A stretch of 64,000 nt of DNA from Begonia masoniana (Eukaryota; Streptophyta; Magnoliopsida; Cucurbitales; Begoniaceae). Numbering within the stretch: position 1 is the first letter of the stretch; each line of letters opens with the position of its first letter. A program made the position numbers and the translations under genes. The stretch covers positions 3,338,375 through 3,402,374 of the forward strand of contig CM039502.1 of NCBI GenBank assembly GCA_022432975.1, in the 5' to 3' direction. Under the pieces are notes generated by a model, which searched no databases, was not told the origin of the DNA, and saw nothing but the letters and a program-made list of their open reading frames with translations. Shown here one piece after another: positions 12,401-24,745 of the stretch.

Positions 12401-14615
12401 GGCACAATAGTTGAAAACACAGCAATGTGATAAATAATTAATGATCATCTTGCTCGTAGTATAATTCTGCACCAGTGGTTCTATATTGGTATAATATCAT
12501 TAATGAAACAGATGAATATGTTGTAATTTTTATCTGCATGTTGGTTTACAATATTTTTTTTATGTATGTACACATATCGTATTTTGGGCTTTCTTATTTG
12601 TTGAGGTAGGAAAGTGCAAGAAATAATGTTTTTTCAATAAACTTTCCTTCCAAATCCATGAAAATGCAACCTCTTTGGGCTGAATTTTTCTTAATAAAAT
12701 ACAAGACTTCAAATAATTTGTTATTCGAAACACTATCAATTCTTTTTACTACCAAAAAAATCCAATTCATTTAAATTCCATTTGGATTTGAAATACTAAC
12801 AAATTTGGAACTTCTAGACAGAGGGTTATTCTTTTCTTGAATGGGTATTTATTGGATTATCTTATTTTCTTTTCTTATAGCTTGGTGAAAGGACAGCCAA
12901 TATATTAAAGCATCTTTTTCCTGTGCCAAAGCTGGATACTAAGCGAATTGTTACTTTTGCAAATCAGTCTGATTATGTTTCATTCAGGTTCTTTCTTTTA
13001 CAGTAAAACATACCGTCTTTTGTACCTATCTTCCTTTTTTAGAAGTTTCTTTCGTCAGCATACTTTTCTTCACTGATTTAAAAAAAAAAACCTTAAATTG
13101 CCTTTTGTACATGAATTTGAATCACTCATTACATGGGTATCACCAATGTATAAAGGATTGCAGATTATTGTATTGCTTGTTTGTAATTATTTGTTCAGTG
13201 AGAAGGTGATGAAGAATGCTTTCTATACACTGTTGTCGCGGATCTAGTTTTCATGTGGCTTTCATTTTTATTGTTTAGTACTGATTACAAAAATTAAATT
13301 ATTGTAATGTTGTTTTACAAGGTTTAATCTTTGTTTCTCAGTTAAGTCCCATGGATAGGAAAATGGTCCAAAGGTTGAAAGCTATTCGTTTAGTGTTTTA
13401 ATTCTTCCTTCAAAACATATTGTAATAGTGATTGATAATTTTATATCTGCTGTCTTACATCCTCATCATTTGTGTAAGCATGGATGATTGTGAGTTGATG
13501 CGGCTAGTTACTATCAATTTGCTCTATATATTGGCTTGTTTGCTGTCAAAGCTTTGAATTTGTTCAATTTCCCTGAAAAAGCATTGGCCTTCTCAAACTT
13601 GGTTAGGTTCAACTAAATATGCCTTTGCTTTTGTTTAGATTTACTCTATTAGACCTCGTAAGATTCTTTGAACTTGGAAGGGTGAAAATATTCTGACGAT
13701 AAGATCTTGTCCCACTTTTTGTAGATCTTGCTGAGATATCTGTACGATGATATAGTTATTGCCCGGCTCTAAAAAAATGGTGCTTTAGAGCTTTTGTTTC
13801 ACTGCACTTTTGGAGGATACCACATTTTTTTATAAACCTGTTAAAACTACTTTTATTCCTCCTATTAGTGTCACTTTCTTCCAATCATTACTGACTCCAT
13901 TAGTTTTTGTTTTACTGGTAGCATCAAATTTTCCCACCTTAGTGTTATTTCTATTTAAAATTGATTTTTCTTCATGTTTCGATCTGGCTTTTGTTGTTAT
14001 AGCACTGCCTCGCTCTAAAAAAGAAAATTTAAAAACAGGCATCACATTTATGAGAAGCATGGCGGTCCTAAATCGATTGAGCTGAAAGAGATTGGCCCGC
14101 GGTTTGAATTACGACTCTATCAGGTATGTACCTTAAAGTCATTTAACAAATAGTTGACTGTTGTGAGGTGTTAGATATGTACATGGTGGACATTGCTTGT
14201 AAGATTACATAGTTTACCTGTCAGATTACTTTTAATCTGAAACTGATAATTGGTCAAAAGATTGAAATTGAAAGAAACTTGTGCAATTGTTCATGCATAA
14301 TCGGAAGATGTACTATGTTCTTCCCCTGTTACTGGGTAGCACGGTAAACTTAGACGCATGCTATTCTGCAACCACATTTGGGTCAACTCTTGTCACAACT
14401 ATGTTTTATGTTAAATGTTTATTATATGAGATCTAGATTGTATACTCCAACCTCATGTTTTGTGCAGTAATATGAATGCAATACTTTTATTTTGATTGCA
14501 TTTGTTGATTCTGCAGATAAAGTTGGGGACAGTGGATCAAAATGAAGCACAGAATGAATGGGTCATCAGACCCTACATGAACACAGCCAAGAAACGCAAA
14601 TTTCTTGGAGATTGA
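9446..14615 (+). CDS. IMP4: U3 snoRNP protein IMP4 (Brix domain)
   Basis: Nucleolar component of the small-subunit processome. With IMP3 and MPP10 it supports U3-dependent 18S pre-rRNA cleavage. Nine coding exons join in consistent phase: 9446-9557, 9637-9720, 10031-10140, 10285-10335, 11706-11849, 11930-12019, 12881-12987, 14039-14123 and 14517-14615. They give 293 residues, the usual family length (about 290). The basic N-terminal helix (MLRRNVRLRREYLYRKSLE) is typical. The Brix core includes LLTTSRNPSAPL, FPNAQRINRG, HEHRGVPDGLIVSHLPFGPT and FANQSDYVSFR. The C-terminal strand (GPRFELRLYQIKLGT) and a basic tail complete it. No broken exon was found. The leader lies directly behind a hAT-like element, so part of the promoter may be transposon-derived. 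Confidence 0.95.
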
Positions 14616-15255
14616 ACTAAACTACACTAAGTTTCATTGTGCATCTCTCTAGCTTCAAACTGATTTTTATGGTTTTTGACAAGTTTTTCCTTCCTCAACC
14701 GTCATGATACAAGATTCAACTATTCTATTTTGATAGTTTGATATTGTGTTTCTAGATTGCAATTTCAAATTAAAAAATTTTGTAATGTCCTCGATTAGTT
14801 CGAGAAACTGAATTATTAGTCTATACGCCATTATTTGATTGAAAACATTGTAACTATGAAATGAATCTCAAATTGATTCTTCTGGTTTTGCACGGTTTGG
14901 TTTCACTTTTAGATTTTGTCAATTTACTTTTGGTTTGGACTCGATTTTAGTTTATGCTCAGTTTGAGTTGATTTTTTGTCATTTTTAAAATTGAAAGTAA
15001 AAAATATAGATATAGGTTTCATTATGATCGTTGCGAGACTGAGTCCTTGAGTCTTGTTATAGAATAAAAAAAACTAAAGCTCTAACATGCAAAACACAGT
15101 CGTTTTCAGAGCTGTTAAATGGCATATAACATAAAAGCATCAAAATATAAGCATTGCATTGATATTACTGCACAAAACATGAGGTTGGAGTATACAATCT
15201 AGATCTCATATAATAAACATTTAACATAAAACATAGTTGTGACAAGAGTTGACCC
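14380..15255. repeat. 94-bp perfect inverted repeat (14380-14473 and 15162-15255)
   Basis: The left arm lies in the last IMP4 intron and the right arm in the 3' flank of the convergent minus-strand gene. The arms are exact reverse complements from GGGTCAACTC to GCAGTAATAT. With one mismatch the match extends about 8 bases further outward. The region between holds the last IMP4 exon, its 3' UTR and AT-rich spacer. Confidence 0.9.
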
Positions 15256-15500
15256 ACTAAGAAGAAAGAAAGGAACAATTGAACTCTTGATCTCTGTAAC
15301 ACATGTAAAAGGAAAAAGCTTCAAAAAAGAACAAAAAAAAACGAGAACCTTTCAATCGATGTTATGGAATTCCCATCGCAAACAAAATTTGCAAGAAGAT
15401 GACACACAAAAGGGCACCGGCGAGATTGAAGAAACAGCTTCATCTGGTTCTGTTAATGGCGTTGAAAAAAAAAATGTTCATACATATCTATCACCGGTGC

Positions 15501-16453
15501 TCAATGGCAAATTGAGTGTATCTGGGGGAATCCTCTCCTCTGACATCGACCTGTTTGATAATCATCCCTCTTATGCCTATAATTATACTCGTTCTGATAA
15601 GAGAACTCTCTCCTTGGGTAACCATTTTTACTTGCTCCCCAACTTTCCCTTCTTCTCAGTTCTTCATTCTTCCTATGTTTCCATCCACATGAATGTTCCT
15701 CAGAATTTAGCCACTCTCTCTCTTTTGGAGTTCTCTTATTCTGACTATAAGAATGTGATGGACTTTGGCCACCCATATTATTCCTTAAATCACCCCATAC
15801 TCTATCTTTCACTGAGACAGCGTGATTATCGAAATGATTGATATGGCTTCCCGGACTGCGCCAATTGTTTAATTTATTACCCGATTTCAAACAATCTCCC
15901 CATGAATCGTTTGCTATGCGCCCACTGCCTTTAAAACCTTGTTCCCAAGGGTTGCCATCAGTAACTTTGTCATTCCAGGTATTCCATCCTTCAACATTAT
16001 TTTTCAGTAATGTATTACCTTGTTTGTTGCTACATTCCCATGGATTCTCTGCATTGTCACCATTCCTACTTTGTTCTTCTGAAGGGACAGAAACAGAGGT
16101 TCCATTATTATTTTCACTCTCAAACTTGTCATGACTTTCTTCCTCTCCAGGAGCATAACGCACCAAATCCAAATCCTCAATCAGTTCAGAATCAATGGTT
16201 GGATTCCAATCAATTTCATCAATGTACAAGTCATGATCTGGCAGAGAGATGCCGCAATCTGCACCATTTATCTCTGCCCAATAGCGTTTTTTGGCACTGT
16301 GAAATGCCTCTTCGGCAGCTGAGTCATCCCAATTTACCACATTACTATGGAAAAACATTAATTTCTTCGTATCCACTATTTTCCGCCATGGCACTGACCC
16401 AACTCCCACGCAGAATTTCTTTTCCCATAATGGTATCCCATCTCGCCACAACT
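15501..16453 (-). CDS. Plant protein of unknown function, C-terminal exon
   Basis: I do not recognise the function. The large terminal exon encodes about 316 residues and stops at 15501-15503. A probable acceptor (TGTTTAG|AG) marks its 5' end at about 16453; there is no ATG there, so upstream exons must exist. The N-terminal part looks folded (LWRDGIPLWEKKFCVGVGSV, then NWDDSAAEEAFHSAKKRYWA). An acidic patch follows (DLYIDEIDWNPTIDSELIED). The rest is low-complexity, rich in Trp, Asn, Ser, Arg and Gly, with repeated NPWE and SWG elements and a strongly basic C-terminus (RRRESWG, RHKRDD), reminiscent of RNA-associated disordered tails. The stretch 16454-17110 should hold the 5' exons and leader, but I could not fix their limits; an open stretch ending in YAASCWPSWRLP at about 16530-16620 is a possible exon. 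Convergent with IMP4. Confidence 0.6.
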
Positions 16454-16967
16454 CTAAACACAAGATAAAAGTTGACGTTAATACAGAGCAATAGATGTAG
16501 TGTGGACTAATCTAATGAGTATCTACAACCAAATTCTAACAACAGGGAGTCTCCACGAAGGCCAGCAGCTGGCTGCGTACAGATCGTTGCCATAAAAACG
16601 TATTTTCCCACCAATCAAATTAATGTTTGCTTCAGTTACATGCAAACAAATTTTTAAAAAGATAAACAAGCAATTACAGACATAAGAATGCTTCATATGA
16701 ATAAATAAGAAACATATGATAATGGTGGTTGAGGCACATAGCAAACAATAGCATAAAAGGAACAAGTGAAATCTTTATTTTCCAGCTGATTCCTTGTAGC
16801 CATGCACATCGAAAAGAGTTAAGCGTTTGATTGAAAGAACGATGGAAGTAAGTAAAACTAAAATTTGCCCTATGCTTGAATCAGAACCCCAAACCAAAAT
16901 ATGTTATTGTTGAACCCAAGATTACATCCGAAAAGTACAATACTCAGCATCAGAATACAAATAAATA

Positions 16968-18397
16968 AATCAACGCGGACAAACTCGGATTTCCAAACCT
17001 AGTCAGATGATCTGAGAGCAGAGTTTTGGGAGGGCAGCAGCAGATTAAGGGTTGGATAATTGGGGAAGAACTGAAAAGCAGAGTTTGGTTTAGGACGTAG
17101 TACTTGCTGGCTCCATATTAGTTCTTCGCTCTTTATTTTTATTCGTTTATTCAAATATCAATTTGAGTATTATAAAAATAGACTTTTTTTAATTTTGTAA
17201 ATTGACATCTGAGCAATTTGATAATTAACCTATAAATATTTGTAATACTATCTATGTATTGGAATAAAACAACACAAAAGAGGTTAATTACATTAATATT
17301 ACCGTCGTTGAATTGTAGTCTCACATAATCATATATTTATTGGACCAACCCATATGGTATATTTATTGCTTATAACTGAAAAATAGCTTAACAAATGAGA
17401 ATTAAGAATAAATTTCGGTGTTCTACTCATTTCTTTGCAATATTTTCAAATATATAAGAATTTAAACCAACCAATTTTCTTTGCCAGTAAATAAATGCAA
17501 CTGAAACAAGTAGAGTACCACTACCATACGAATTCAGCACAAGTTATCACCTTTCCTACCTGTATTGCCAAATGCCAATAAAAATGACAGAAAATAGCAA
17601 CATTATGTATTTTCAGACTAGAGAGACTACAACTGAGAGAGACAGTTCTGAGATTCTCCCATGCTCTGCTGCAACAAGTAATCAACGCGGACAAACTCGG
17701 ATTTCCAAACCTAGTCAGATGATCTGAGAGCAGAGTTTTGGGAGGGCAGCAGCAGATTAAGGGTTGGATAATTGGGGAAGAACTGAAAAGCAGAGTTTGG
17801 TTTAGGACGTAGTACTTGCTGGCTCCATATTAGTTCTTCGCTCTTTTATTTTTATTCGTTTATTCAAATATCAATTTGAGTAATTATAAAAATAGACTTT
17901 TTTTAATTTTGTAAATTGACATCTGAGCAATTTTGATAATTAACCTATAAATATTTGTAATACTATCTATGTATTGGAATAAAACAACACAAAAGAGGTT
18001 AAATTGTTCACAACTCATACGTTACATTAAATATTACCGTCGTTGAATTGTAGTCTCACATAATCATATAATTTATTGGACCAACCCATATGTTATATTT
18101 ATTGCTTATAACTGAAAAATAGCTTAACAAATGAGAATTAAGAATAAATTTCGGTGTTCTACTCATTTCTTTTGCAATATTTTCAAATAATATAAGAATT
18201 TAAACCAACCAATTTTCTTTGCCAGTAAATAAATGCAACTGAAACAAGTAGAGTACCACTACCATACGAATTCAGCACAAGTTATCACCTTTCCTACCTG
18301 TATTGCCAAATGCCAATAAAAATGACAGAAAATAGCAACATTATGTATTTTCAGACTAGAGAGACTACAACTGAGAGAGACAGTTCTGAGATTCTCC
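16968..18397. repeat. 0.7-kb tandem duplication over a probable promoter/leader
   Basis: Copy 1 (16968-17659) and copy 2 (17680-18397) both begin AATCAACGCGGACAAACTC and end GAGATTCTCC. They differ by a few single-base changes and short indels, including a roughly 20-base insertion in copy 2 near 18003. A 20-base spacer separates them. Read on the minus strand, the block has a CT-rich leader-like segment followed by a GTTTGG donor-like site, so it probably duplicates the 5' end of the minus-strand gene. Confidence 0.9.
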
Positions 18398-19348
18398 AGA
18401 CTTGTACATGCCTCGAATGTCACTTGCATAACTCAACACCAAAAAACAAAAAATGGTGCAAAATTATTGTTATTATTATTATGATTATTCCAATAGCACA
18501 TTTAAACAAGTAGTGGATTACACATTTCCGTCTTGTGTTTTCATGCTGCGAATGAAGCCAAAAAAACTCACTTTTTTCCTCAACCCAAAAAAAAAAACCT
18601 CGAAAACAATGCCTAAACAGAAACATATAATGCAACACGATGACTGATTGTTTACCAGAATTCGGCACATAGTAGTTGGCTGGCCTTTACCTGCGTCAGG
18701 ACGAACTACAAAATTGACTTCCATCCCATATATTTTCCACAATTACCACGGCCCTTTCAGATTGCTATGCCTACAAAACTGCCCACCTCTTTTGCTTGCT
18801 TCTTTTTCTCCATACCGTTCCATTTCATTACATTCTACCTATGACTTCTCTCCTCTACCTGCAAAACTTGAAGATTCCAATGACAATTTGAATTTTTTTT
18901 GCACCCGAGTTCAATATTTCTGATTATATCTTGTACCTGTAAATTTAACCACGCAAATGATAACATGATGACAAACACGATAAATGAGACAAAAAAGAAT
19001 TCACAACAAACTGTAAATAAACATTTTCAAGCAGTCAGCAAGGAAGTTAACGCTCCACTGAATTTTTGACTCCTCGGTTAGTTGCCACCATATCAAATTG
19101 GATCAAAGAGTGGTAGCGCCTAGTAGGTGTTAGGTGTGTTATGCATATTGAATACATTTGATTAGTGCAATCAAATTCATTTACAGCAATAAGAATCAGA
19201 GAGTTGAATTCTGTAAATTATAGAAGTTTATCCCAGTGCTCAGTTGACAAAACATTTGTTCAAAAATTAGATTGATTAAATAATCTACAACTTCAAAAAT
19301 ATTACCTCGCTCAATCTACGATACATTAAACCATTACATTCAGTTTGC
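18398..19348. other. Spacer between two minus-strand genes
   Basis: No complete gene seen. On the minus strand a short open stretch at about 18650-18730 (MEVNFVVRPDAGKGQPTTM) is followed by GTAAAC, a possible donor, so it could be an exon of the minus-strand gene below; I cannot connect it. The rest is the 3' flank of eIF2B beta and AT-rich sequence. Confidence 0.3.
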
Positions 19349-22300
19349 TCAAGTTCTTCGTTGTACTATTAGATCTTTAGCAGAGTAATAGTCACCAATC
19401 AGCCGGTACATGTATGATGGATTATGCCCCCCGCTGAAAAAGTTAACAATCAATAAATTGTCTCAATGGATAAGAAAAACAGCACGAAGAAAAAAATATA
19501 TTATTTTTTAAAAATAAGGGCTCAATTTTTCAAACGATCCCAAAATTCCAACTAAGCATTTGAATAGAATGATAGTTACCATGTCTTATACGTGAAGAAG
19601 TCTATTTTGATTATGTTGACATTACAGAAAAACGCATTGTCGTTCCATTGTTTCAGAGTTGGACCCTATTAGGGTACAACGTTTAGTGTAAGTTAATATT
19701 TTACTACCTCCTATGAACTTCCAATTCGTTGATAAGATAAAAACTTCATCTCAATGATACTTTAAGAAAAGGTAAAACTTACGTGTCTGTAATAAACAGA
19801 CTAACAAGTTTTGGTGGCACATAATCAAACGTTGGATTAACCACATGAAGAAGAGGAGAGCCAGTGTCACTTCCAAAATCCAAGCAGTCTGAAATTTCTC
19901 CAAAATCCAGCAACTCTGATGGGGACCGCAGCTCATTGAGCAGAACTTCAGGGTTGTGTGGATACAATGGGCACAACTATCAGGAAGGAATATTGGAATA
20001 ACAAAAATTAATAAGAAAGTAGAACATTGAATTTTTTAAGCAATTGGTAAAAAATATATTACAATGGATATTTTCAATGCAACAAATTCACTCGACGACT
20101 CAGTCATCTGGCTAAAAACATCACATACCAGTCCATCGTTGATCAGACAAACAAAGCAGTCAGAAATTAACTGTTTCTTTTCATAGCATATGAAATTCCG
20201 TTAGGTTGATGGAAAATTGTGTTATGAATTTTCCACACAATTCCAAACACAGATTAGAAATTGAACACAAATGTCACATTTTCCATTCATACATAACGAA
20301 TTTCAAGGATTTGCTCTCCCCAAACCAGACTTGAATTCTCAGATAAACACTTCTACATTGAATTCTTAGCATTTCAAGGGTCTGCTCTCGCTCTATGTTA
20401 TTTATTTTAAAAAACAAAATTGAGACAAAAAGAGACCTATAATCACACACTTGAACATGCTAACCTTGTGGCTTCCAGCAAGAACAACAAAGGGGACAGC
20501 ATGCCTTTGAGCAGCAAGTGCAACCATATTTAACCCAACAGGTGCTATTACCCCACCATTGGCCATGACAGCATGTGCTCCAACTATAACCTTTTATATA
20601 AAGTCATTTCAAGATGAAGCTGACATCAGTACAGAAATTTATTGCTAATAATTACGACATTAAAATTGTGATATACCATGTTCACCCTAGAGATCATAGC
20701 AAAAACTGCAGAATCAGTTATAACTGTTGTTTGTAAACCTCTTGAAGATAATTCTTTTGCAAGAAGATGCCCCTGATACCTAATCCAACATATCAAAATA
20801 TAAAGAAAGAACAAAACAAACAGAATAAGAGAAACATGGAACTTACACGAAGTCAAAACTAAACTTTAAAAACAGGTTAACAAACTTAGACAGCTAGCAG
20901 TCAAACCAACCTTGGAGCACCCTCTGCAACAAAAACCCGAAAAGATCTTTTTTTCTCCTTTGCAGCACAAAGAAATTCCAGGACTGTTCTGGAACTTCCA
21001 AGAGTCAATATAACTTCACTGAGATATTCAAGCAATTGAGTTTGAACATGTTAGAATACAAACAAGAACAATCTTGAATAAAAATTATAATGTAGCTGAG
21101 AAAACACTCCATGCAGTTATCCATAAAAAGTTGGAAACCCCATGCAACCAAAGGAATACAAATTAGAGAAGAATACAATTGACTGGGAAAAATGTATAAA
21201 AAACTTGACTCATTGTTTAGAGCTTACAGCAGAAAAGATCTCAAACCATGAAAACAATATGCTATACATAACGAAAAGTTCAAAAACCCCAAGTAATACC
21301 GTTGACAACTATTTTACTTTGGAGATAAGCATAAAATACCCTGATGCACAGATAAATTAAAGGGGTCAAGATAAATACTTTTGATGGATGTGTTCTACTG
21401 CTTGCTCAGCTATTTGTTCATGGCAAGTTGTGATGTCTTGAATGAGTTCATTAACAGCTTCAATTACATCATGCTTCAATTTTCGACTTCTAGAACTTTT
21501 ATCGGCCGCTGTAAAGATAAATACCAAAAAAAAAAATTAAAATCCATAGACCATAAAACAAATATGATGCAATAAAACTACCAAAAGTCTTTCATTCTCA
21601 GTTTTTCATATGTCATCCTGAAACCACATTTTCTTACTTATCGACGCTCCACAAAACCCAGTAATGCCATTCTTTCTAGAATTGATGACCACGATCACAT
21701 ATTACCAAACACAAAATACTATGGACAGTAGAAAATAAAATATTGGTCTCACATTTGCTTTTTCCTTCGGAATCACCCCCAGATGAAGAAGTTTTATGGG
21801 GAGCCGCTGCATCGGGAATATCTTCAAGAAGGGTCTGCAAGGAAGGGGGACGTAAAGTGCTTCTTGCAGCAGCAGCAACAACAGCAGCAGAGAGAGTTGG
21901 GTGATCATCTCTCTTGGTGTCATCTTCATCGTCGCTAGTGGCTGACACACTCAACCCAGCAATAGCAGCTGTTGCTAGAGATAAATCCTCCTCTCTAATA
22001 ATGTGCAAAACACGCCTCACAATATTGCCCACAGCAAGCTCTGAATTCATGTGACTAAAATTAATTTTTTATCCAAGATTGTCAGAATGAAGTATAATTG
22101 GTTAAAAAACCTTAACAATAAATATAGCCTTAACAATAACTGGATAATTTATACTCTCCGATAGTGTTGACACCCATATATAAATAAGTCATGGCTAAAA
22201 ATAAACAATGAGCAATTTAACTATTACATCTTCGGATAGAAGAGTCATTGCTTTAACTAATCTAACCTTCTCCAGTTAACAGGCATAGCAGCTTCAATGA

Positions 22301-22737
22301 TATTTAAGCTAAAAAAAATACAGATCTATGTTGGTGCAACCCATTTGAAGAATTATCAACAATGTTATGCCTTATCACAAACACAGCATCTATTTGATTT
22401 ATGATGAACAAAAAATTGGCAAAAATAACTTGTAAATAAACGCACCGACAGGATTTGCAGCAATCAGTTGCTCGCCTACAGCCTTCACAGCATCAATCAA
22501 AGCTCCAGCTTGATTAATATAGGGCAGTCGCTGCTGTGAAATAAATGATCGAAGCAACTCAGCAGTTTGCCTGGCAGTGGCCTGCGAACCCTCAATTTTA
22601 CTACAGAAGAGTAAAAGGATAACACATAAGCTTATACTCTCACCTTTTTTTAACAAACAGCGTTGTTAATACAAAGAAACTCACCGTTTCTTAAGCTTTA
22701 TAAGGAAATCGTTTACTTGAGCTTGGACGTCCGGCAT
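19349..22737 (-). CDS. Translation initiation factor eIF2B subunit beta
   Basis: Regulatory subunit of the cytosolic guanine-nucleotide exchange factor that recycles eIF2-GDP. Nine exons join in phase (high to low): 22737-22685, 22600-22446, 22040-21753, 21508-21379, 21018-20911, 20779-20677, 20590-20465, 19976-19783 and 19433-19349. The total is 413 residues, the plant norm. It starts MPDVQAQVNDFLIKLKKR. The helical N-domain holds TARQTAELLRSF and GEQLIAANP, with a plant-type acidic/alanine-rich insert around DDEDDTK. The Rossmann-like C-domain has ILTLGSSRTVLEFL, FVAEGAPR, LQTTVITDSAVFAMI, VIVGAHAVMANGGVIAPVG, FVVLAGSHK and, near the end, FDYVPPKLVSLFITD. It stops after DLIVQRRT. I see no breaks. 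Confidence 0.95.
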
Positions 22738-23300
22738 AATATTCACTAATATTAACCTTCAAGAGGCTTTGAAAAGATACTCACTGCAACAAAGAATGAG
22801 ACAGATATGACAGAATCAGGGAAAATAAAATAGAACAAAGAGGTAAAGAAAATTGTAGAAACTCAACAAATTATCCTAAATCAATTGGGAATACACATTA
22901 GATGCGCAGATTACGTTTTACAGTCCGCGAATAGTTCAGAAAAATATCAACTACGAATTGAAAGCGTGTCAAAAAACTATTATTTGGTAAAACTATAAAC
23001 CCTAGACTCTGGAACTTGCAGATATAAAAATCGTCACCTAGATATTTCTCAAACCTGTTTTTCGTTAATTAAAAGATGGACTGGAAACAGTCACAACAAT
23101 ACAGCTACCTTATTTACAAAGAGAAAAAAAGAGAATCGCAACACTGAATCTTACGAGTAAAAGTGAAGAGTGGACAATTGAGAAAAACGTTTTTCGCCGA
23201 TAAGAAGATCCGTTCCGAGGATCCGAATTCCGATGAGCTTTTAGCTGTTCGTTCTGTACTCCGGGCAAGGGCAGCCCTAGGCTTTTGTAGTTTGTACCGA
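22738..23300 (-). other. Probable 5' UTR of eIF2B beta with one intron
   Basis: On the minus strand, donor TTACTC|GTAAG at 23154 and acceptor GTTGCAG at 22784 would remove about 370 bases. That leaves a leader exon at roughly 23155-23300 and a short one directly before the start codon. Inferred from splice consensus. Confidence 0.45.
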
Positions 23301-23656
23301 GGATCGAAGAAGGTCAGGGAGAAACGAGAGTACAAATAAGCAGTGTGTAAAGTCTTGAATACCCTCAACTATAAACTAAATATTCTTCTCTTTTATTCTT
23401 GCAAAAGTAGCCTAGATCATATTTCAAATTTTCCACACATTAGATTTTTAGACTTCACCGAACCTCAAAAATTGGAAATCTAATATCCATAATTATAAGC
23501 TAAATATCTCCTTTATTCTTGCACAAGTAACCTCGCAATTAAAATTTTCTGCACTTTTGATTTCTAGACTTCACCGAACCTCATAATTAAATTAAGACTA
23601 GTTTTGTTTTGGCTGAAGCCAAACCACCTATGGACATGTGTTTTTATTGGTGGATA

Positions 23657-24737
23657 TCTAGGGGTGATCGTGGTCCGATTCGATCCGATTTTTTAAAAAA
23701 TTAGAACCGGACCATTAAATTCGGTTTTTAATTTTTTGCACCAATAAGTATAAAATTTTTCCCAGAACCGGACCAGAATTCTGGTCTCGATTCTGGTTCG
23801 GTTCTGGTCCTCCCAGAGAATATATATTTTTTTTTTTAACAATACCTAATTTTTTCATCAAACATTGGTAAGACAAAAATCCAACGGCCAGAAATGTTAT
23901 ATTTGCACAATTAAAACTGGATTCCAGTATGGTTTGAAAATGGGGGTTCTATTTTTTTCACAATTAAAGCCAGAAACGTGATATTTTTTCATTGAAATCT
24001 TTCAGATTCAAAATTGAGAGGGTTCCAGATTTCCAGTTTTCCATACTTTTGAAACCTAAGAATTCTCATTTCTCTTTCTTTATTGGACGGGGAAAGACAA
24101 AGTTTATTAACAAAAATTAAAGCAGAACCAACTAAATACTAATGAACTTATATCAAAATTAGAGATAGAAAAAATATTTCGTTCCACCATAAGCTAATCA
24201 AATCCAGAAGCATATTTCAAAAAAAAAAAATTCACCGGTTGCAAAAGTGAATCGGCTTAACTTGCCGAAACTCGATGAATCTAAAATAGAGAAACTGAAA
24301 AGGCAGAGAGCTTACCTTCGAGGCTTCGACTTCGTCCTTCACAGGCTGACAAAGGAAAAGGGGGTCGAAGAGAGAGTGTAACGGTAGTGTGTAGAATAAT
24401 CGACAGGCGTCTGTCGAAGTCGAGGACCCAGCGGCGACGGCCAGAGAGAAGAGAAGAGCCGTCTGTCGAAGTCGAGCGAGAAGAGAAGAGGAGAAGATGC
24501 GTCTCTGTCGAAGAGAAGAGAAGAGAAGCGAGCCCTAGTTTTAATTTCAAGCTCGGTCCGGGTCGGTTCTACAGGTACTGTACCCTTATAACCGAGAACC
24601 GAAACCAAGAATTTCGGTTCTGAAAATGACAGAACCGAAATTCTATTTTTTTTTTTACCTCAAAACCGACCAGAACCGGATCAAAAGACTCAATTCTGGT
24701 CCCGTTCTCGATTTTGGTCGGTTCTTGCTCACCCCTA
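23657..24737. mobile_element. hAT-like non-autonomous element, second copy type
   Basis: The ends TCTAGGGGTGATCG and GCTCACCCCTA are imperfect inverted repeats. The flanking 8-mers GGTGGATA (23649-23656) and GGTGGATC (24738-24745) match at 7 of 8. Subterminal DNA is rich in AGAACCGG/CCGGTTCT-type motifs. A GC-richer segment with repeated CTGTCGAAG units lies at about 24390-24530. No transposase frame was seen. It is unlike the 6.4 kb element internally but shares its architecture. Confidence 0.6.
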
Positions 24738-24745
24738 GGTGGATC

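Noticed and set aside
15239..15841. A 200-codon plus-strand open frame
   Set aside because: It overlaps the minus-strand coding exon and its 3' flank in antisense and shows no family features.
16449..16463. Start of the minus-strand unknown protein at TTG (16463)
   Set aside because: No ATG there. The sequence looks like a splice acceptor, so the protein must begin in an upstream exon. The same applies to the TTG at 41021 for the MBD gene and at 19976 inside eIF2B beta.
24281..24623. Overlapping open frames on both strands
   Set aside because: They fall in the GC-rich, CTGTCGAAG-repeating core of a hAT-like element. Composition explains the lack of stops.
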